Source: JALYOC01 sp036675345 (GTDB lineage Bacteria > Myxococcota > Myxococcia > Myxococcales > Myxococcaceae). From it: a stretch of 64,000 bases of DNA. Within the stretch, counting starts at the first letter, position 1. Each line of letters begins with the position of its first letter. Location: contig JAKFFE010000019.1 of the NCBI GenBank assembly GCA_036675345.1, forward strand, positions 372,001 through 436,000. The letters run 5' to 3'. The notes beneath the pieces are model-generated. The model saw nothing but the letters and a program-made list of their open reading frames with translations, did no database searches and was not told the DNA's origin. A program made the position numbers and the translations under genes. This document shows positions 17,601 to 25,459 of the stretch, piece by piece.

Positions 17601-18229
17601 TACAGCCAGGTCCCGGCGCGCTCCTCTCCCTCAAAGGACGAAGGGTGGGTCCCCGGGGCCGAACCTCGCGACGGCTGCCACAACCCGAAGTCCAACAGAC
17701 AGCCCGCGTCGTTCTCCCGCAGCCAGAGGTTCTCTGGCTTCACGTCCCGGTGACACACCCCGCGCGCGTGGGCCGCGGCGACCGCGCCGGTGACCGCGCG
17801 GCCCCAGCGCAACAGCTCCTCCGGCGCGGGCAACCCGGAGGCCAGTTGCTCCGCCATCCGCGTCGCCAACGACTGCCCGGGGAGCCGCTCCATCAGCAGC
17901 CAGGGTGGAGCTCCCCTCACCCCCGCCTCGAACAGCGCCGGCACCTGGGGCGGCTCCAGACGGCGCAGGGCCTCCACCTCGTGGCGCAGCCGGTCTTCCG
18001 CTCCCGGAAGTCCCACCTTCCAGGCCGCCGTCTCCCCGCGCGCGGTGAGGACCTCGTAGACCACGCTGGCCCCGCCCGCCCCCAGCACCCCCACCACCCG
18101 GGCCACTTGCGTCGGAAGGACGGGGGGAGGAGGTGGCAACACCCGCTGGCTGGCCGGGGCCACACCACCATGAAGTGGACAGGGCGCCCGCGCGGGAAGC
18201 CGTCGGTGACAGTGCGCGCAGCGGCTCAT
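14594..18229 (-). CDS. Zinc-ribbon Ser/Thr kinase fused to a STAND-type ATPase and TPR repeats
   Basis: This is a 1211-aa multidomain protein starting at the ATG at 18229, which overlaps the transporter stop as ATGA. The N-terminus is a small zinc ribbon (CAHC, then CPLHG). The kinase domain (residues about 40-305) has GAGGASVVY, a catalytic lysine, CHRDVKPEN, DFG and MAPEQ, so it looks active. Residues about 330-450 resemble a degenerate cyclase-like domain. An ATPase follows, with Walker A GPPAVGKT near 490 and Walker B-like VVLVDDGD. The last 500 residues are TPR-like helical pairs rich in Ala and Leu. This is the kinase-AAA-TPR layout of large myxobacterial signalling proteins; the input signal is unknown. 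Confidence 0.9.
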   Translation of the reverse strand: MSRCAHCHRRLPARAPCPLHGGVAPASQRVLPPPPPVLPTQVARVVGVLGAGGASVVYEVLTARGETAAWKVGLPGAEDRLRHEVEALRRLEPPQVPALFEAGVRGAPPWLLMERLPGQSLATRMAEQLASGLPAPEELLRWGRAVTGAVAAAHARGVCHRDVKPENLWLRENDAGCLLDFGLWQPSRGSAPGTHPSSFEGEERAGTWLYMAPEQCLGAGPIRPAADVYALGAVLFELATGSPPFFGDAAQLREAHVHRRAPLLSQSGVSWPSLEAVISRCLEKDPERRFQDAQALAEALEPLAASGARATGLTAAPGSAPERVMAALLALETERSLPEITEEVRREGGVLAAVVERPVHSRLVLAFPSHGEVRSALEAAERTWDRLGAGVGVLHLAEVRTRSGGGTVRLSGEALTSPQGWWGAEEGPAGLRWTEPARRARGEGVTRPRRVRPPPPFAGRAELLDALVRPLAIAARGGPPTLLAVEGPPAVGKTRLLQELELRLAADGVRVEWLRPAARRWEEGRDAVAASLRAQPGVVLVDDGDRLDPAWLELLEAATLVDAGAPLGVLLVGSPFLERRPHYGDRAGLHRRFRLEALEAPEAETLLRELIQPVEFVPAELVAQLGERTHGLPGLMVELVRSLEASGALAQDPLTSEWRLSPDALAVRAGGSLLEVLAGSALSSLPADFRDVARLCAVIGDAPVDRLARALAQLPPEWSAATLDALRAVERIAASGLLVLEGAGYRFRQRLVATALEDSLSAGARRLLHRAAWRSADAAARPAQRAHHAQLAGELAAAQSEYVSAAEQALCARRDVDAEALLGSALALPGGSDPARAGWLWLRARARRRNHRFAEALEDLAQAEALGPSRVLRTELGLERATALDWLEEWEPSAAAAEAAGRWAVATTVPRGTWTRLRLADARGVLRSGRWAEAAAALETLIPEAARQDVECEVVARALRGAALALGQRLDEARVEFATAVVRCEAERDPVHLGVVLCNRVLLHLAEDEVDAALDDLRGAVRLAREHGLPQNERWSSHNLAQFLTWLRQPAQALPLAERAHALGSRFYGERLAPTAQLLLARLRLAVGDAAGARNLLTPWQQRPDSLPPSERAQLELCLLWLEEAPAARWWALCESPAPLPPDERTDLWVEAALALRALGDETGSAGCLERATAHAPQGSARLWQRVLRRVFPAQPLQQAAAESSPGGDDV

Positions 18230-19896
18230 CGAATCGCCATCGCCAAGGCCAGCGCCGCTGCCACCAGCGCCTCGCCCGCGATCAGCCCGGCCGCCGCGGG
18301 TGGGAGCCACACCTCTGCCCGCGCCGGGTGGCGCCAGCGCGCCCACGCCGCCCCCAACCCGCCCAGGCCCAGCGCGAACGACAGCGCGGGCGGGAGCATC
18401 ATCGCCAGGCCTACCGCCACCGGCGAGGGGAGCCGGGCCCCGACCTTCGGCCAGCGCGCCTCCACCACCGCCAGGGTCACTCCCATCACGACGGCGATCG
18501 CGGCCGCCGTCCCCGCGCCGGCCGGCAGCGCCTGGGTCCCCCGCGCCACCACCTCCCCCACCGCGAGGAACATCCGCGCCGCGGGCACCGCGAAGCCCCC
18601 CTCGGAGAAGGCGCCGGGCGCGGAGGCGACCACCGCGAACAGCGGGGCCACCGCCGCGGCGCCGACCCCGCAGCCGATCAGCTGCGCCAGGAACTGGCGG
18701 CCGGGCTCCACCGACAACAGGTGACCGGTCTTCCAGTCGGTCATCAGATCCGCGGCGGACGCGGCCGCGGCCGCGGTGAGGCCACCGGCCATCACGTTCC
18801 CCACCGCATCGCCGCGGGTGAGCGGGCCGGCCATTACCTGGGTCAGCTGCCCCAGCGGACCCGAGGGCGTCACATCGGACTCACCGGTCACCCGGCAGGA
18901 GATCAGACAGAGCGGGAATGCCAACGCCACCGCCACCAGCGCCGCGCCCCACGGGATCCCCAGCCCCACCGCGCCCACCGCCGCCACCGCCCCCCCCACC
19001 CCGAGGGAGGTCAGCGCCCACGGCCATCCGCCACCCCATCCCCTGACGCCGCCCGGTCCCTGCTGCCAACGCCACACCTGGAGCGCGAAGTGCGCCAGCG
19101 CCGCGCCGCTGAACAGGGCGGTCCCGGGCCAGAGCGCGAACCCCAGCGCCCCCGTCCAGTCGGCGGGAGAGAACAGCCCGGCGCCGGCGCCCCAAGGCCC
19201 GAACACCGCGAAGGTCAGCACCGCGCCCAACACCAACGACAACGCCAGCCGACCGCCCAGCAGCGCGCCAGCCCCGAGGGCGAACGGCGCCAACTCCAAT
19301 CCGAAGCCCCAGCGTCCGGCGGCGCCCGGCCACAGCCAGGTCGCCGACAGCCAGCCGCCCTCGCGCGCGACCGCCACTCCCCCCGCGGTCACCGCTCCCG
19401 CCGCCAACGCACGCACCTGGGCTACCGCCGCGCCGGCGGTCCCCCACAGGGATCGCAGCGCCACCGCCGCCGCGGTCCCGGAGGGAAAGGGAAGCCCCCC
19501 GCGGAGGAGGAATGCCTCGCGCAGCGGCCACGCCATCAGACACCCCAGCACCGCGACCAGACCGGTCCAGGCCACCAGGGTCGGCACCGAGGGCGGTTGG
19601 CCGTGAGAGAGGACATAGGCGGCACCGGCGGAGGCCAGCGCGCTCCCGGTGGAGTACCCGGCAGCGGAGGCCACCGACTGCACCACCGCCCCTTCCGCCA
19701 ATGAGAGGGGGACACGCCACAGCCGGCGCAGCGCGGCCGCCATCGCCACCGCGGTGAGCGCGACCCCCACCGACAACCCCACCTTCAACCCGACCATGAG
19801 GTTCGCCACCCCCAGGCCCACCCCCAACAGCGCCCCCAGCCCCACTGCCCGGAGCGTGAGCGCCGGCGCGGGCACCTCCGCGGCATCCATCCCCAT
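18226..19896 (-). CDS. OPT-family oligopeptide/metal-complex transporter
   Basis: This is a 556-aa, highly hydrophobic protein with about 14-16 predicted membrane spans. The motif GLPFPSGTAAAVALRSL (around residue 140) is the family hallmark, and a second region has MTDWKTGHLLS with GNVMAGGL before it. OPT proteins import short peptides or siderophore-metal complexes using the proton gradient. The start is uncertain: ATGs at 19896 and 19890 are both possible, without a strong ribosome site. It is co-transcribed and translationally coupled with the big kinase (ATGA), which is an unusual partner for an OPT transporter. Confidence 0.85.
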   Translation of the reverse strand: MGMDAAEVPAPALTLRAVGLGALLGVGLGVANLMVGLKVGLSVGVALTAVAMAAALRRLWRVPLSLAEGAVVQSVASAAGYSTGSALASAGAAYVLSHGQPPSVPTLVAWTGLVAVLGCLMAWPLREAFLLRGGLPFPSGTAAAVALRSLWGTAGAAVAQVRALAAGAVTAGGVAVAREGGWLSATWLWPGAAGRWGFGLELAPFALGAGALLGGRLALSLVLGAVLTFAVFGPWGAGAGLFSPADWTGALGFALWPGTALFSGAALAHFALQVWRWQQGPGGVRGWGGGWPWALTSLGVGGAVAAVGAVGLGIPWGAALVAVALAFPLCLISCRVTGESDVTPSGPLGQLTQVMAGPLTRGDAVGNVMAGGLTAAAAASAADLMTDWKTGHLLSVEPGRQFLAQLIGCGVGAAAVAPLFAVVASAPGAFSEGGFAVPAARMFLAVGEVVARGTQALPAGAGTAAAIAVVMGVTLAVVEARWPKVGARLPSPVAVGLAMMLPPALSFALGLGGLGAAWARWRHPARAEVWLPPAAAGLIAGEALVAAALALAMAIR

Positions 19897-19951
19897 CGGC
19901 GCGCCATAGCAAGCCACGCCCCCGATGGGGAGGATCTGGAGCGCCCGGCGC

Positions 19952-20305
19952 TCAGTGTTCGTTGATCCGCTCCTCGAACTCGTCATTCGGGAGCGAGGCC
20001 AGGTCCTGCTTCGTCGGGTCCACCACTCGGTCCTGGACCGGCTTGCTCAGCCCGGCGCGCAGCAGCCCCAGAAAGTCGGGGGGCGAGACCAGGATCAACC
20101 TCTCGAACTGCTTTTGCTCCAGGGACTCCTCCAGGGCGCCGGCCAGCTGCTGGGCAAAGTCCTCCGCTGACCGGCGCTGGGGGGGCCGGAAGCTCTTGAG
20201 CTCGAACCAGCCCTGCTGGCCGGGGTAGCTGAGGAACACCCTGGCCGCCGTGCTGTCCGCGACCAGGATCCACGTCCGGATGATCGACTCGTCGTTGGTG
20301 CCCAT
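19952..20305 (-). CDS. baeRF/'host attachment' family protein
   Basis: This is a 117-aa soluble protein with the family's opening TWILVADSTAARVF, then QFERLILVSPPDFLGLLRAGL and a C-terminal DLASLPNDEF. Such proteins were once named 'required for attachment to host cells' and are now grouped with bacterial relatives of the eRF1 release-factor fold (baeRF families), probably ribosome-linked. It is somewhat shorter than the usual 140 or so residues, mainly in the loop after the first strand. It leads the minus-strand operon, 55 bases before the transporter gene. Confidence 0.8.
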   Translation of the reverse strand: MGTNDESIIRTWILVADSTAARVFLSYPGQQGWFELKSFRPPQRRSAEDFAQQLAGALEESLEQKQFERLILVSPPDFLGLLRAGLSKPVQDRVVDPTKQDLASLPNDEFEERINEH

Positions 20306-20409
20306 GGCCAGAAGCTAAGGACCGGACCCTCCAGGCGTCGGTCCCCCAACGCTTGACCGGCCCCTCCCCCCGGGCTGAAGAATCGCCAGGGCCCTGCATT
20401 GCCCAATCG

Positions 20410-20420
20410 GTAACTGTTAC
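20410..20420. promoter_or_regulatory. 11-base palindrome upstream of kinase-PilZ gene
   Basis: GTAAC-T-GTTAC lies in the 254-base gap between the divergent baeRF and kinase-PilZ genes, in a locally AT-richer stretch (about 20395-20420). It could be a regulator site. Nothing else convincing was seen in this gap. Confidence 0.3.
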
Positions 20421-20559
20421 GGGCTCGGGCGCCGGCTTCCTTTCCAATTCTGGGCAGTCGAAAGTGAACCCTTTGGATTTCCAGGCGATTCGCCTGGGCC
20501 CCCAGTCCCATCCGGCAGTGCACGAGGGTTGCATTGGCGACACCCGCCCTCCGGGTCCC

Positions 20560-22416
20560 ATGGTCTGCCACAGCTGCCACTCCGAACATGAAGTCGCCAA
20601 GCTCTGCCGGACCGTGGTCCGCGCCGGCACTGGCACCCAGTGGATGGGGCGCCCGGATCCGGCCCCCCCTCCCGCCGCGGACCCGCTGCTGGGCCTGCAG
20701 CTGGGCAACTTCCGGCTGATCCGCCGGATTGGCGGCGGGGGGATGGGCAGCGTCTACCTGGGTGAACACGCGGGGATCGGCAGCCGGGTGGCGGTGAAGG
20801 TGCTCCATCCGCACCTGGCCCAGAACGAGAGCCTGGTGAACCGCTTCCGCGCCGAGGCGCTGGCGGTGAACCTGATCGGCCACGAGAACATCGTCTCGAT
20901 CTTCGATCTCTCGGTGGCGCCCAGCGGGCAGCACTACCTGGTGATGGAACACCTGGAGGGCCGGCCACTCTCGGATCTGGTCTCCGACGAGCCGCTGGAG
21001 CCCCGGAGCTGGATCCCGATCCTGATCCAGGTCTGCGATGCGCTCAGTGCGGCCCACCGGCGGGGAGTGGTCCACCGGGATCTGAAGCCGGACAACATCT
21101 TCCTCACCCCGCGCGGCAGCAATGAGCACTTCGTCAAGCTGCTGGACTTCGGGATCGCCAAGCTGGCGGATGCGCAGATCGGCCCCCAGACCTCGCAGGG
21201 GATGATCGTCGGCACCCCGGAGTACATGGCGCCGGAGCAGTACGTGGGTGGGGCGATTGACGGGCGCGCGGATCTCTACGCGCTGGGGACCATCGCCTAC
21301 CAGCTGGCCACCGGCGCGCTGCCGTTCCGGGCGGCCAACCTGGCGGCGATGATGCTGGCCCACCAGGAGCTGGCCCCGGCCTCTCCGGCGGAGCTGAACC
21401 CCCAGATCTCCCGCCGGCTCTCGGACACCATCCTCCAGGCGTTGGCCAAGCGTCCGGAGAACCGCTTCCGGGACGCGGCGCAGATGAAGGCCGCCTTGCT
21501 GGCCTCCCTGGAGCCGACCGTGCCGGACCGCGCGCCGCCAAGGTACCCGGTCCAGGTCAGCTGCCCGCCGCACACCGACCAGCGATCGGCGCAGGCCCAG
21601 GAGCTGTCCCGGGGTGGAGTGTTCCTCTCCGCCCAGGGCTTTGCCCCCCCGCTGCGTTCCCGGCTGAAGGTGACCCTCACCGTGCCGGGGGGGACCCTGG
21701 AGCTGACCGGCGAGGTGGTCCGCCTCGTCACCGAGCAGCAGTCCGCCGCCTGGGGGATGCCGCCGGGCGTGGGACTGCAGTTCGTGGAGCTCTCGCCCCG
21801 GACCCGCGAAGGGCTGGACCGGGTGCTGGCCGGCAAGCCGCTGGAGACCCCGCCGCCGGTGGCGCCGGACCCCGGACTGGAGCGGGAGCTGCAGGAGTGG
21901 AAGCGCCGCTGCGCCAAGGACTTCTACACCCTGCTGGATGCGCCCACCGACGCCGACTTCGACACCCTGCGCGCCCGGGCCCGAGAGGCCAAGCTGAAGC
22001 TGGAGGCGCTGTGGCCGCGGGCGCAGAAGCCAGAGCAGTCCCGGATCGTGGAGCAGGCCCGACTGCGGCTGATCGACGCGGTCCACGCCCTGATCCATCC
22101 GCAGCGTCGGGCGGAGCACGACGCGGGGACCGGCAACTACCGTGGGGTGGCCCGGTGCATCGCCGCCGGGCTGACCGTCACCGAGCTGGAGCGCGCCCGG
22201 AACCGCTTCTTGCCCGAGCACCCGGGCAACGAGTCCCGCGCCCGCATCCACGCCGCCACCGCCGAGGCCCACCTGGCGGGAGGAGATCGTCCGGCGGGAT
22301 TGGCCGCCTACGAACAAGCGCTGTCCGAAGACCCGCTCACCCTCCGCTACCACCAACGCTACTGGAGTCTGCGCCGGCAGACCCCGGCGCACTCCCCGTC
22401 CACCTCCCACCGCTGA
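20560..22416 (+). CDS. Ser/Thr kinase with zinc-ribbon N-terminus, PilZ domain and DnaJ-like/TPR C-terminus
   Basis: The protein is 618 aa from the ATG at 20560, chosen because it opens a small zinc-ribbon-like segment (CHSCHSEHEVAKLC); the frame stays open upstream. The kinase (residues about 45-310) has RIGGGGMGSVY, VAVKVL, HRDLKPDN, DFGIAK and MAPEQ, all intact. At about residues 325-425 a PilZ domain carries RxxxR (RAPPR) and ELSRGG in place of (D/N)xSxxG, so c-di-GMP binding is plausible. The rest has a DnaJ-like segment (KDFYTLLDAPTDADFDTLRA) and TPR-like helices. No membrane span. It would join phosphorylation to c-di-GMP sensing; targets unknown. Confidence 0.9.
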   Translation: MVCHSCHSEHEVAKLCRTVVRAGTGTQWMGRPDPAPPPAADPLLGLQLGNFRLIRRIGGGGMGSVYLGEHAGIGSRVAVKVLHPHLAQNESLVNRFRAEALAVNLIGHENIVSIFDLSVAPSGQHYLVMEHLEGRPLSDLVSDEPLEPRSWIPILIQVCDALSAAHRRGVVHRDLKPDNIFLTPRGSNEHFVKLLDFGIAKLADAQIGPQTSQGMIVGTPEYMAPEQYVGGAIDGRADLYALGTIAYQLATGALPFRAANLAAMMLAHQELAPASPAELNPQISRRLSDTILQALAKRPENRFRDAAQMKAALLASLEPTVPDRAPPRYPVQVSCPPHTDQRSAQAQELSRGGVFLSAQGFAPPLRSRLKVTLTVPGGTLELTGEVVRLVTEQQSAAWGMPPGVGLQFVELSPRTREGLDRVLAGKPLETPPPVAPDPGLERELQEWKRRCAKDFYTLLDAPTDADFDTLRARAREAKLKLEALWPRAQKPEQSRIVEQARLRLIDAVHALIHPQRRAEHDAGTGNYRGVARCIAAGLTVTELERARNRFLPEHPGNESRARIHAATAEAHLAGGDRPAGLAAYEQALSEDPLTLRYHQRYWSLRRQTPAHSPSTSHR

Positions 22417-22427
22417 GCGTCCAGCCC

Positions 22428-22763
22428 GTGTTCGCCATCTGGTTCACTCCCCAGGCCCACCGTTCGCTGCACTCCCGGACCACCGACAGCCGGAAGCTGA
22501 TCACCCGCCTGCTCTGCGCGGTGGCGCAGATGGCGGAGCACTATCCCGCCCACACCGGGGTCTGGGCCCGGCTGGGCCGGGTCACCGACCGCGGGCTGGA
22601 GATCGAGGTGGAGGGGCAGACCCTGCGGGTTCAGATCGACTACCCGCATTCCCAGGTGAAGGTGGTGGGCCTCAGCCCGCTGAGACTGGGAACCCGCCGG
22701 ATGCGCCGGACGGCGGCCCCGCCCAACCGGGTCTCGCTGCGGCAGGCCACGCTGCGTTCCTGA
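22428..22763 (+). CDS. Small basic protein of unknown function
   Basis: This is a 111-aa frame starting with GTG 11 bases after the kinase-PilZ stop. It is rich in Arg and His (VFAIWFTPQAHRSLHSRTTD at the start), has one short strand-rich centre (GLEIEVEGQTLRVQID) and a very basic tail. It has no signal peptide or recognised family. Coding is supported by its tight fit between its neighbours and ordinary codon use; the convergent rlmN stop is 6 bases away. Function unknown. Confidence 0.6.
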   Translation: MFAIWFTPQAHRSLHSRTTDSRKLITRLLCAVAQMAEHYPAHTGVWARLGRVTDRGLEIEVEGQTLRVQIDYPHSQVKVVGLSPLRLGTRRMRRTAAPPNRVSLRQATLRS

Positions 22764-22769
22764 GGGAGC

Positions 22770-23888
22770 TCAGCGGGCCGGCGCGCCCTCGACCACGATC
22801 CCCCCGCGCTGGGTGGCGGCCAGGGTCCCGCACGCCGCGTCGATCTCCTTGCCGCCCGAATACCGCCGGGCGATCGGCGACCCCAGGATCTGCAGGTGGT
22901 CGCGGAAGGCGTTGTACTCCTCGAGGGTGGGGGGCAGGTACTTGCCGGTGGGATCGGTGACGTCGATCAGATCGATCTTCACCGGGATCCCGGCGAACGC
23001 GTCCCGCAGGGCCACCGCGTCCTCGTAGCCGGTGTTGAACCCGCGGATCAGCACGTAGGCCAGCATCGCCCGCTCCTTGCGGCGCTCGGCGTACTCCCGC
23101 ACCGCGGCGATCAGCTCCGGCAGCGGGTGGGTCTTCTCGATCGGCAGCACCTGGGCCCGCTTGTGGGGGATGGCGGAGGTGATCGAGAACGCCAGCCGGT
23201 AGGGGTGATCCTCGCGGGTGAAGCGGCGGATCCCGGCCAGGTGTCCGGCGGTGGAGAAGGTGATCGCCCGCCCGGAGATGGCCAGCCCGGCGGGGTGGCA
23301 GAAGATCTCCGCCGCGCGCAGGGCGTTGTTGTAGTTGAGCAGCGGTTCGCCCATCCCCATGAACACCGCGCCGCGCACCGGGAGATCCGCCTCGGCGCGG
23401 ATCTGCAGCACCTGATCCACGATCTCCCAGGTGGCCAGGTTGCGCTGGAAGCCCATCTTCCCGGTCATGCAAAAGTCGCAGGCCAGGGCGCAGCCCACCT
23501 GGGAGGAGACGCAGACGATGTACTTGGTGTCGAAGAGCGGGATCCGCACCGCCTCGATCCGCCCGCCCAGCGGGGACTCGAACAGGTATTTGACGAACCC
23601 GTCCTCGGCCCGCCGGCGCTCCACGATCTTCAGCGAGGGAAGCTCCCCCAGCCGCTGCACCTGATTGAGGATCGGCCGCGGCACCTGCCGGGTGTCCTTG
23701 AGGTCCTCCAGGGTGCGCGCGTGGTGGGCGAACACCCCCGCGAACAGCTTCAGCACCGCGGTCTTCGACGGGGAGAACGGCGCCAGCGCCGCCTCCAACC
23801 CGGAGAGCGAGAGGTCCTTGAGGTTGAAACGGGGGGCGTCGGGCACCACCTCGCCCGGGGCATCCAGCGTCGAATCGTCAGGCTTCAC
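22770..23888 (-). CDS. rlmN: RlmN-type dual-specificity RNA methyltransferase (radical SAM)
   Basis: This is a 372-aa radical SAM enzyme predicted to methylate C2 of A2503 in 23S rRNA and A37 in some tRNAs. The iron-sulfur cysteines are in CALACDFC (Cys133, 137, 140). GAVFMGMGEPLLNYNN and FSTAGHLAGIRR are family motifs, and the C-terminal catalytic cysteine is in DAACGTLA. The GTG at 23888 is chosen because it overlaps the stop of the anti-sigma gene as GTGA. Being last in an ECF sigma/anti-sigma operon suggests stress-linked expression, although the coupling may be only historical. Confidence 0.93.
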   Translation of the reverse strand: MKPDDSTLDAPGEVVPDAPRFNLKDLSLSGLEAALAPFSPSKTAVLKLFAGVFAHHARTLEDLKDTRQVPRPILNQVQRLGELPSLKIVERRRAEDGFVKYLFESPLGGRIEAVRIPLFDTKYIVCVSSQVGCALACDFCMTGKMGFQRNLATWEIVDQVLQIRAEADLPVRGAVFMGMGEPLLNYNNALRAAEIFCHPAGLAISGRAITFSTAGHLAGIRRFTREDHPYRLAFSITSAIPHKRAQVLPIEKTHPLPELIAAVREYAERRKERAMLAYVLIRGFNTGYEDAVALRDAFAGIPVKIDLIDVTDPTGKYLPPTLEEYNAFRDHLQILGSPIARRYSGGKEIDAACGTLAATQRGGIVVEGAPAR

Positions 23889-24127
23889 GGAGAGGTCTTC
23901 TTGGCCTTGCTGCGCAGAAAGTCGGTCAGCTTCTGACCCAGCTCGCTGGGCATCTTCGCCGCCAGTGCGCGTTTGCACAGACTGGGGGTGGCCTTGTAGG
24001 TGCGCAGGAAGTCCACGCAGGGCGGGCACGCCGAGAGGTGCTCCTGCAGGTGCTTCTCCTCTTCGGCGGACATCTGGCCGTCGAGGTAGTCCAGCAGGGC
24101 GTCCACTGATTTCTTACACGAGAACAT
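23885..24127 (-). CDS. Zinc-finger anti-sigma factor (ZAS type), small
   Basis: This is an 80-aa soluble protein starting MFSCKKSVDALLDYLDGQM, with the zinc motif HLSACPPC at about residues 30-37. It is the short form: a zinc-binding anti-sigma domain with no membrane span, like redox-responsive ZAS proteins such as RsrA. It lies 69 bases downstream of the ECF sigma gene and should bind and hold that factor. The C-terminal half is basic (KLTDFLRSKAKK). Confidence 0.85.
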   Translation of the reverse strand: MFSCKKSVDALLDYLDGQMSAEEEKHLQEHLSACPPCVDFLRTYKATPSLCKRALAAKMPSELGQKLTDFLRSKAKKTSP

Positions 24128-24196
24128 CCCAGCCCTTCCCGCGGTGGACTCCGACCGCAGGGCAAAGATGCCCGGCTCGCGTGGTGGTTTCAGCGA

Positions 24197-24802
24197 TCAT
24201 TTCTTGTAGAACTCGTCGATGGCTTCCCTGAGCGCCAGGCGGGCGCGGTGGAGCCTGCTCTTGATGGCCGGGACCGAATCCCCAGTGATCCCGGCAATTT
24301 CCTCGTAGGACAGCCCCTCCACGTCCTTGAGCAGGAACACCTGGCGGTAGTCCTCGGAGAGCAGATCAGAGGCGCGGCGGATCGCCTCTCCCAGCTCCGC
24401 GTCCAGGGCCTTCTCGTCGGCGCGGCGGCTCCAGTCGCCCTGGGGGTACTCCACGTAGCTGCCGCGCTCGTTGAACTCCGGGCCGGTCAGCTCGTTCTCG
24501 GCGGCCTTCACCACCCGGCGGTGACGCAGCCGCATCAGCGAGTGGTTGGCGGCGATCCGGTGGACCCAGGAGCCAAACGCCGCCTCGCCCCGGAAGTCCG
24601 CCAGGTGCTGGTAGGCGGCCAGGAAGGTCTCCTGGGTGATCTCCGCCGCGTCCGCCTCCGAGCGGGTCATCCGCAGCGCCAGTCCGAACACACGGTCCCG
24701 ATGGCGCTCGACCAGCGTCTCGAAGGCCTCCATGGCGCCGGCCTGGGCCTGGGCGAGCAGCTCCAGATCGGAGGGCTCGGTCGGGGTTTCCACCTCGTGC
24801 AT
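24197..24802 (-). CDS. ECF (group 4) RNA polymerase sigma factor
   Basis: This is a 201-aa protein with region 2 (residues about 25-95: LVERHRDRVFGLALRM, ITQETFLAAYQHLADF, FGSWVHRIAANHSL) and region 4 (about 135-195: LSEDYRQVFLLKDVEGLSYE, then VPAIKSRLHRAR), joined by a linker. It belongs to the RpoE-like ECF group. The neighbouring zinc anti-sigma is its probable partner. A GAGAGG lies 11 bases before the ATG. Confidence 0.92.
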   Translation of the reverse strand: MHEVETPTEPSDLELLAQAQAGAMEAFETLVERHRDRVFGLALRMTRSEADAAEITQETFLAAYQHLADFRGEAAFGSWVHRIAANHSLMRLRHRRVVKAAENELTGPEFNERGSYVEYPQGDWSRRADEKALDAELGEAIRRASDLLSEDYRQVFLLKDVEGLSYEEIAGITGDSVPAIKSRLHRARLALREAIDEFYKK

Positions 24803-24848
24803 CGGGCGCGCAACCTCTCACATTTGAGTCGCCCCCGGCCAGCACTGC

Positions 24849-25409
24849 CTACCCCCGGCTGACCCCCGGGCTGCCCTGCACCCACAGCCGGTAGGGTTTC
24901 TCCGCCCACTCCCCGGCGTACTCCACCCCGATCCGCGGACCGCGCGCCACCCGGCGGGGTGGCACCGCCTTGGCGTCCTCCAGGAACAGGGCCGGCGCGG
25001 TGAGGTCGTACCGGTTCTGCTCCAGGGTGATTCCCATCGCCCGGCACAGCTTTCCCGGACCGTTGGTCTGGTGCCCGGGATCGATCCCCTCCAGCGGCTC
25101 CACCCCCCGGACCAGCACCGCCGAGGCCACCCCGTCCACGTCGGTGACCACGTTGAAGCAGTGGTACATCCCGTAGATCAGATACACGTAGGCCCGCGCC
25201 GGCGGTCCGAACAGCACCTCCGTCCGCCGGGTGCGCCCCCGGCTGGCATGGCAGGCCAGGTCGTGCTCGCCGATGTAGGCCTCGGTCTCCACGATCCGCC
25301 CCGCCACCCGTCGCCCGCCTGCCTGGTGGACCAGCACCTTGCCCAGCAGCTCCCGGGCCACCTTCAGGGCGGGGCGTGCGTAGAACGAGACAGGAAGCAC
25401 GGCACTCAA
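24849..25409 (-). CDS. DNA-3-methyladenine glycosylase (AAG/MPG family)
   Basis: This is a 186-aa base-excision repair enzyme that removes alkylated purines. Family motifs are FYARPALKVARELLGKVLVH, the catalytic Glu in RIVETEAYIG, HASRGRTRRTEVLFGPPARA, YVYLIYGMYHCFNVV and NGPGKLCRAMGI. The start is a TTG at 25409, supported by GAGGA seven bases upstream; the next in-frame choice is a GTG at 25400. It is 47 bases upstream of the ECF sigma gene on the same strand and divergent from malQ (50-base gap). Confidence 0.93.
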   Translation of the reverse strand: MSAVLPVSFYARPALKVARELLGKVLVHQAGGRRVAGRIVETEAYIGEHDLACHASRGRTRRTEVLFGPPARAYVYLIYGMYHCFNVVTDVDGVASAVLVRGVEPLEGIDPGHQTNGPGKLCRAMGITLEQNRYDLTAPALFLEDAKAVPPRRVARGPRIGVEYAGEWAEKPYRLWVQGSPGVSRG

Positions 25410-25459
25410 ACTGAAATCCTCACCAACTCCTCCGGGACCTGAGAATAGATTGCCCCACC

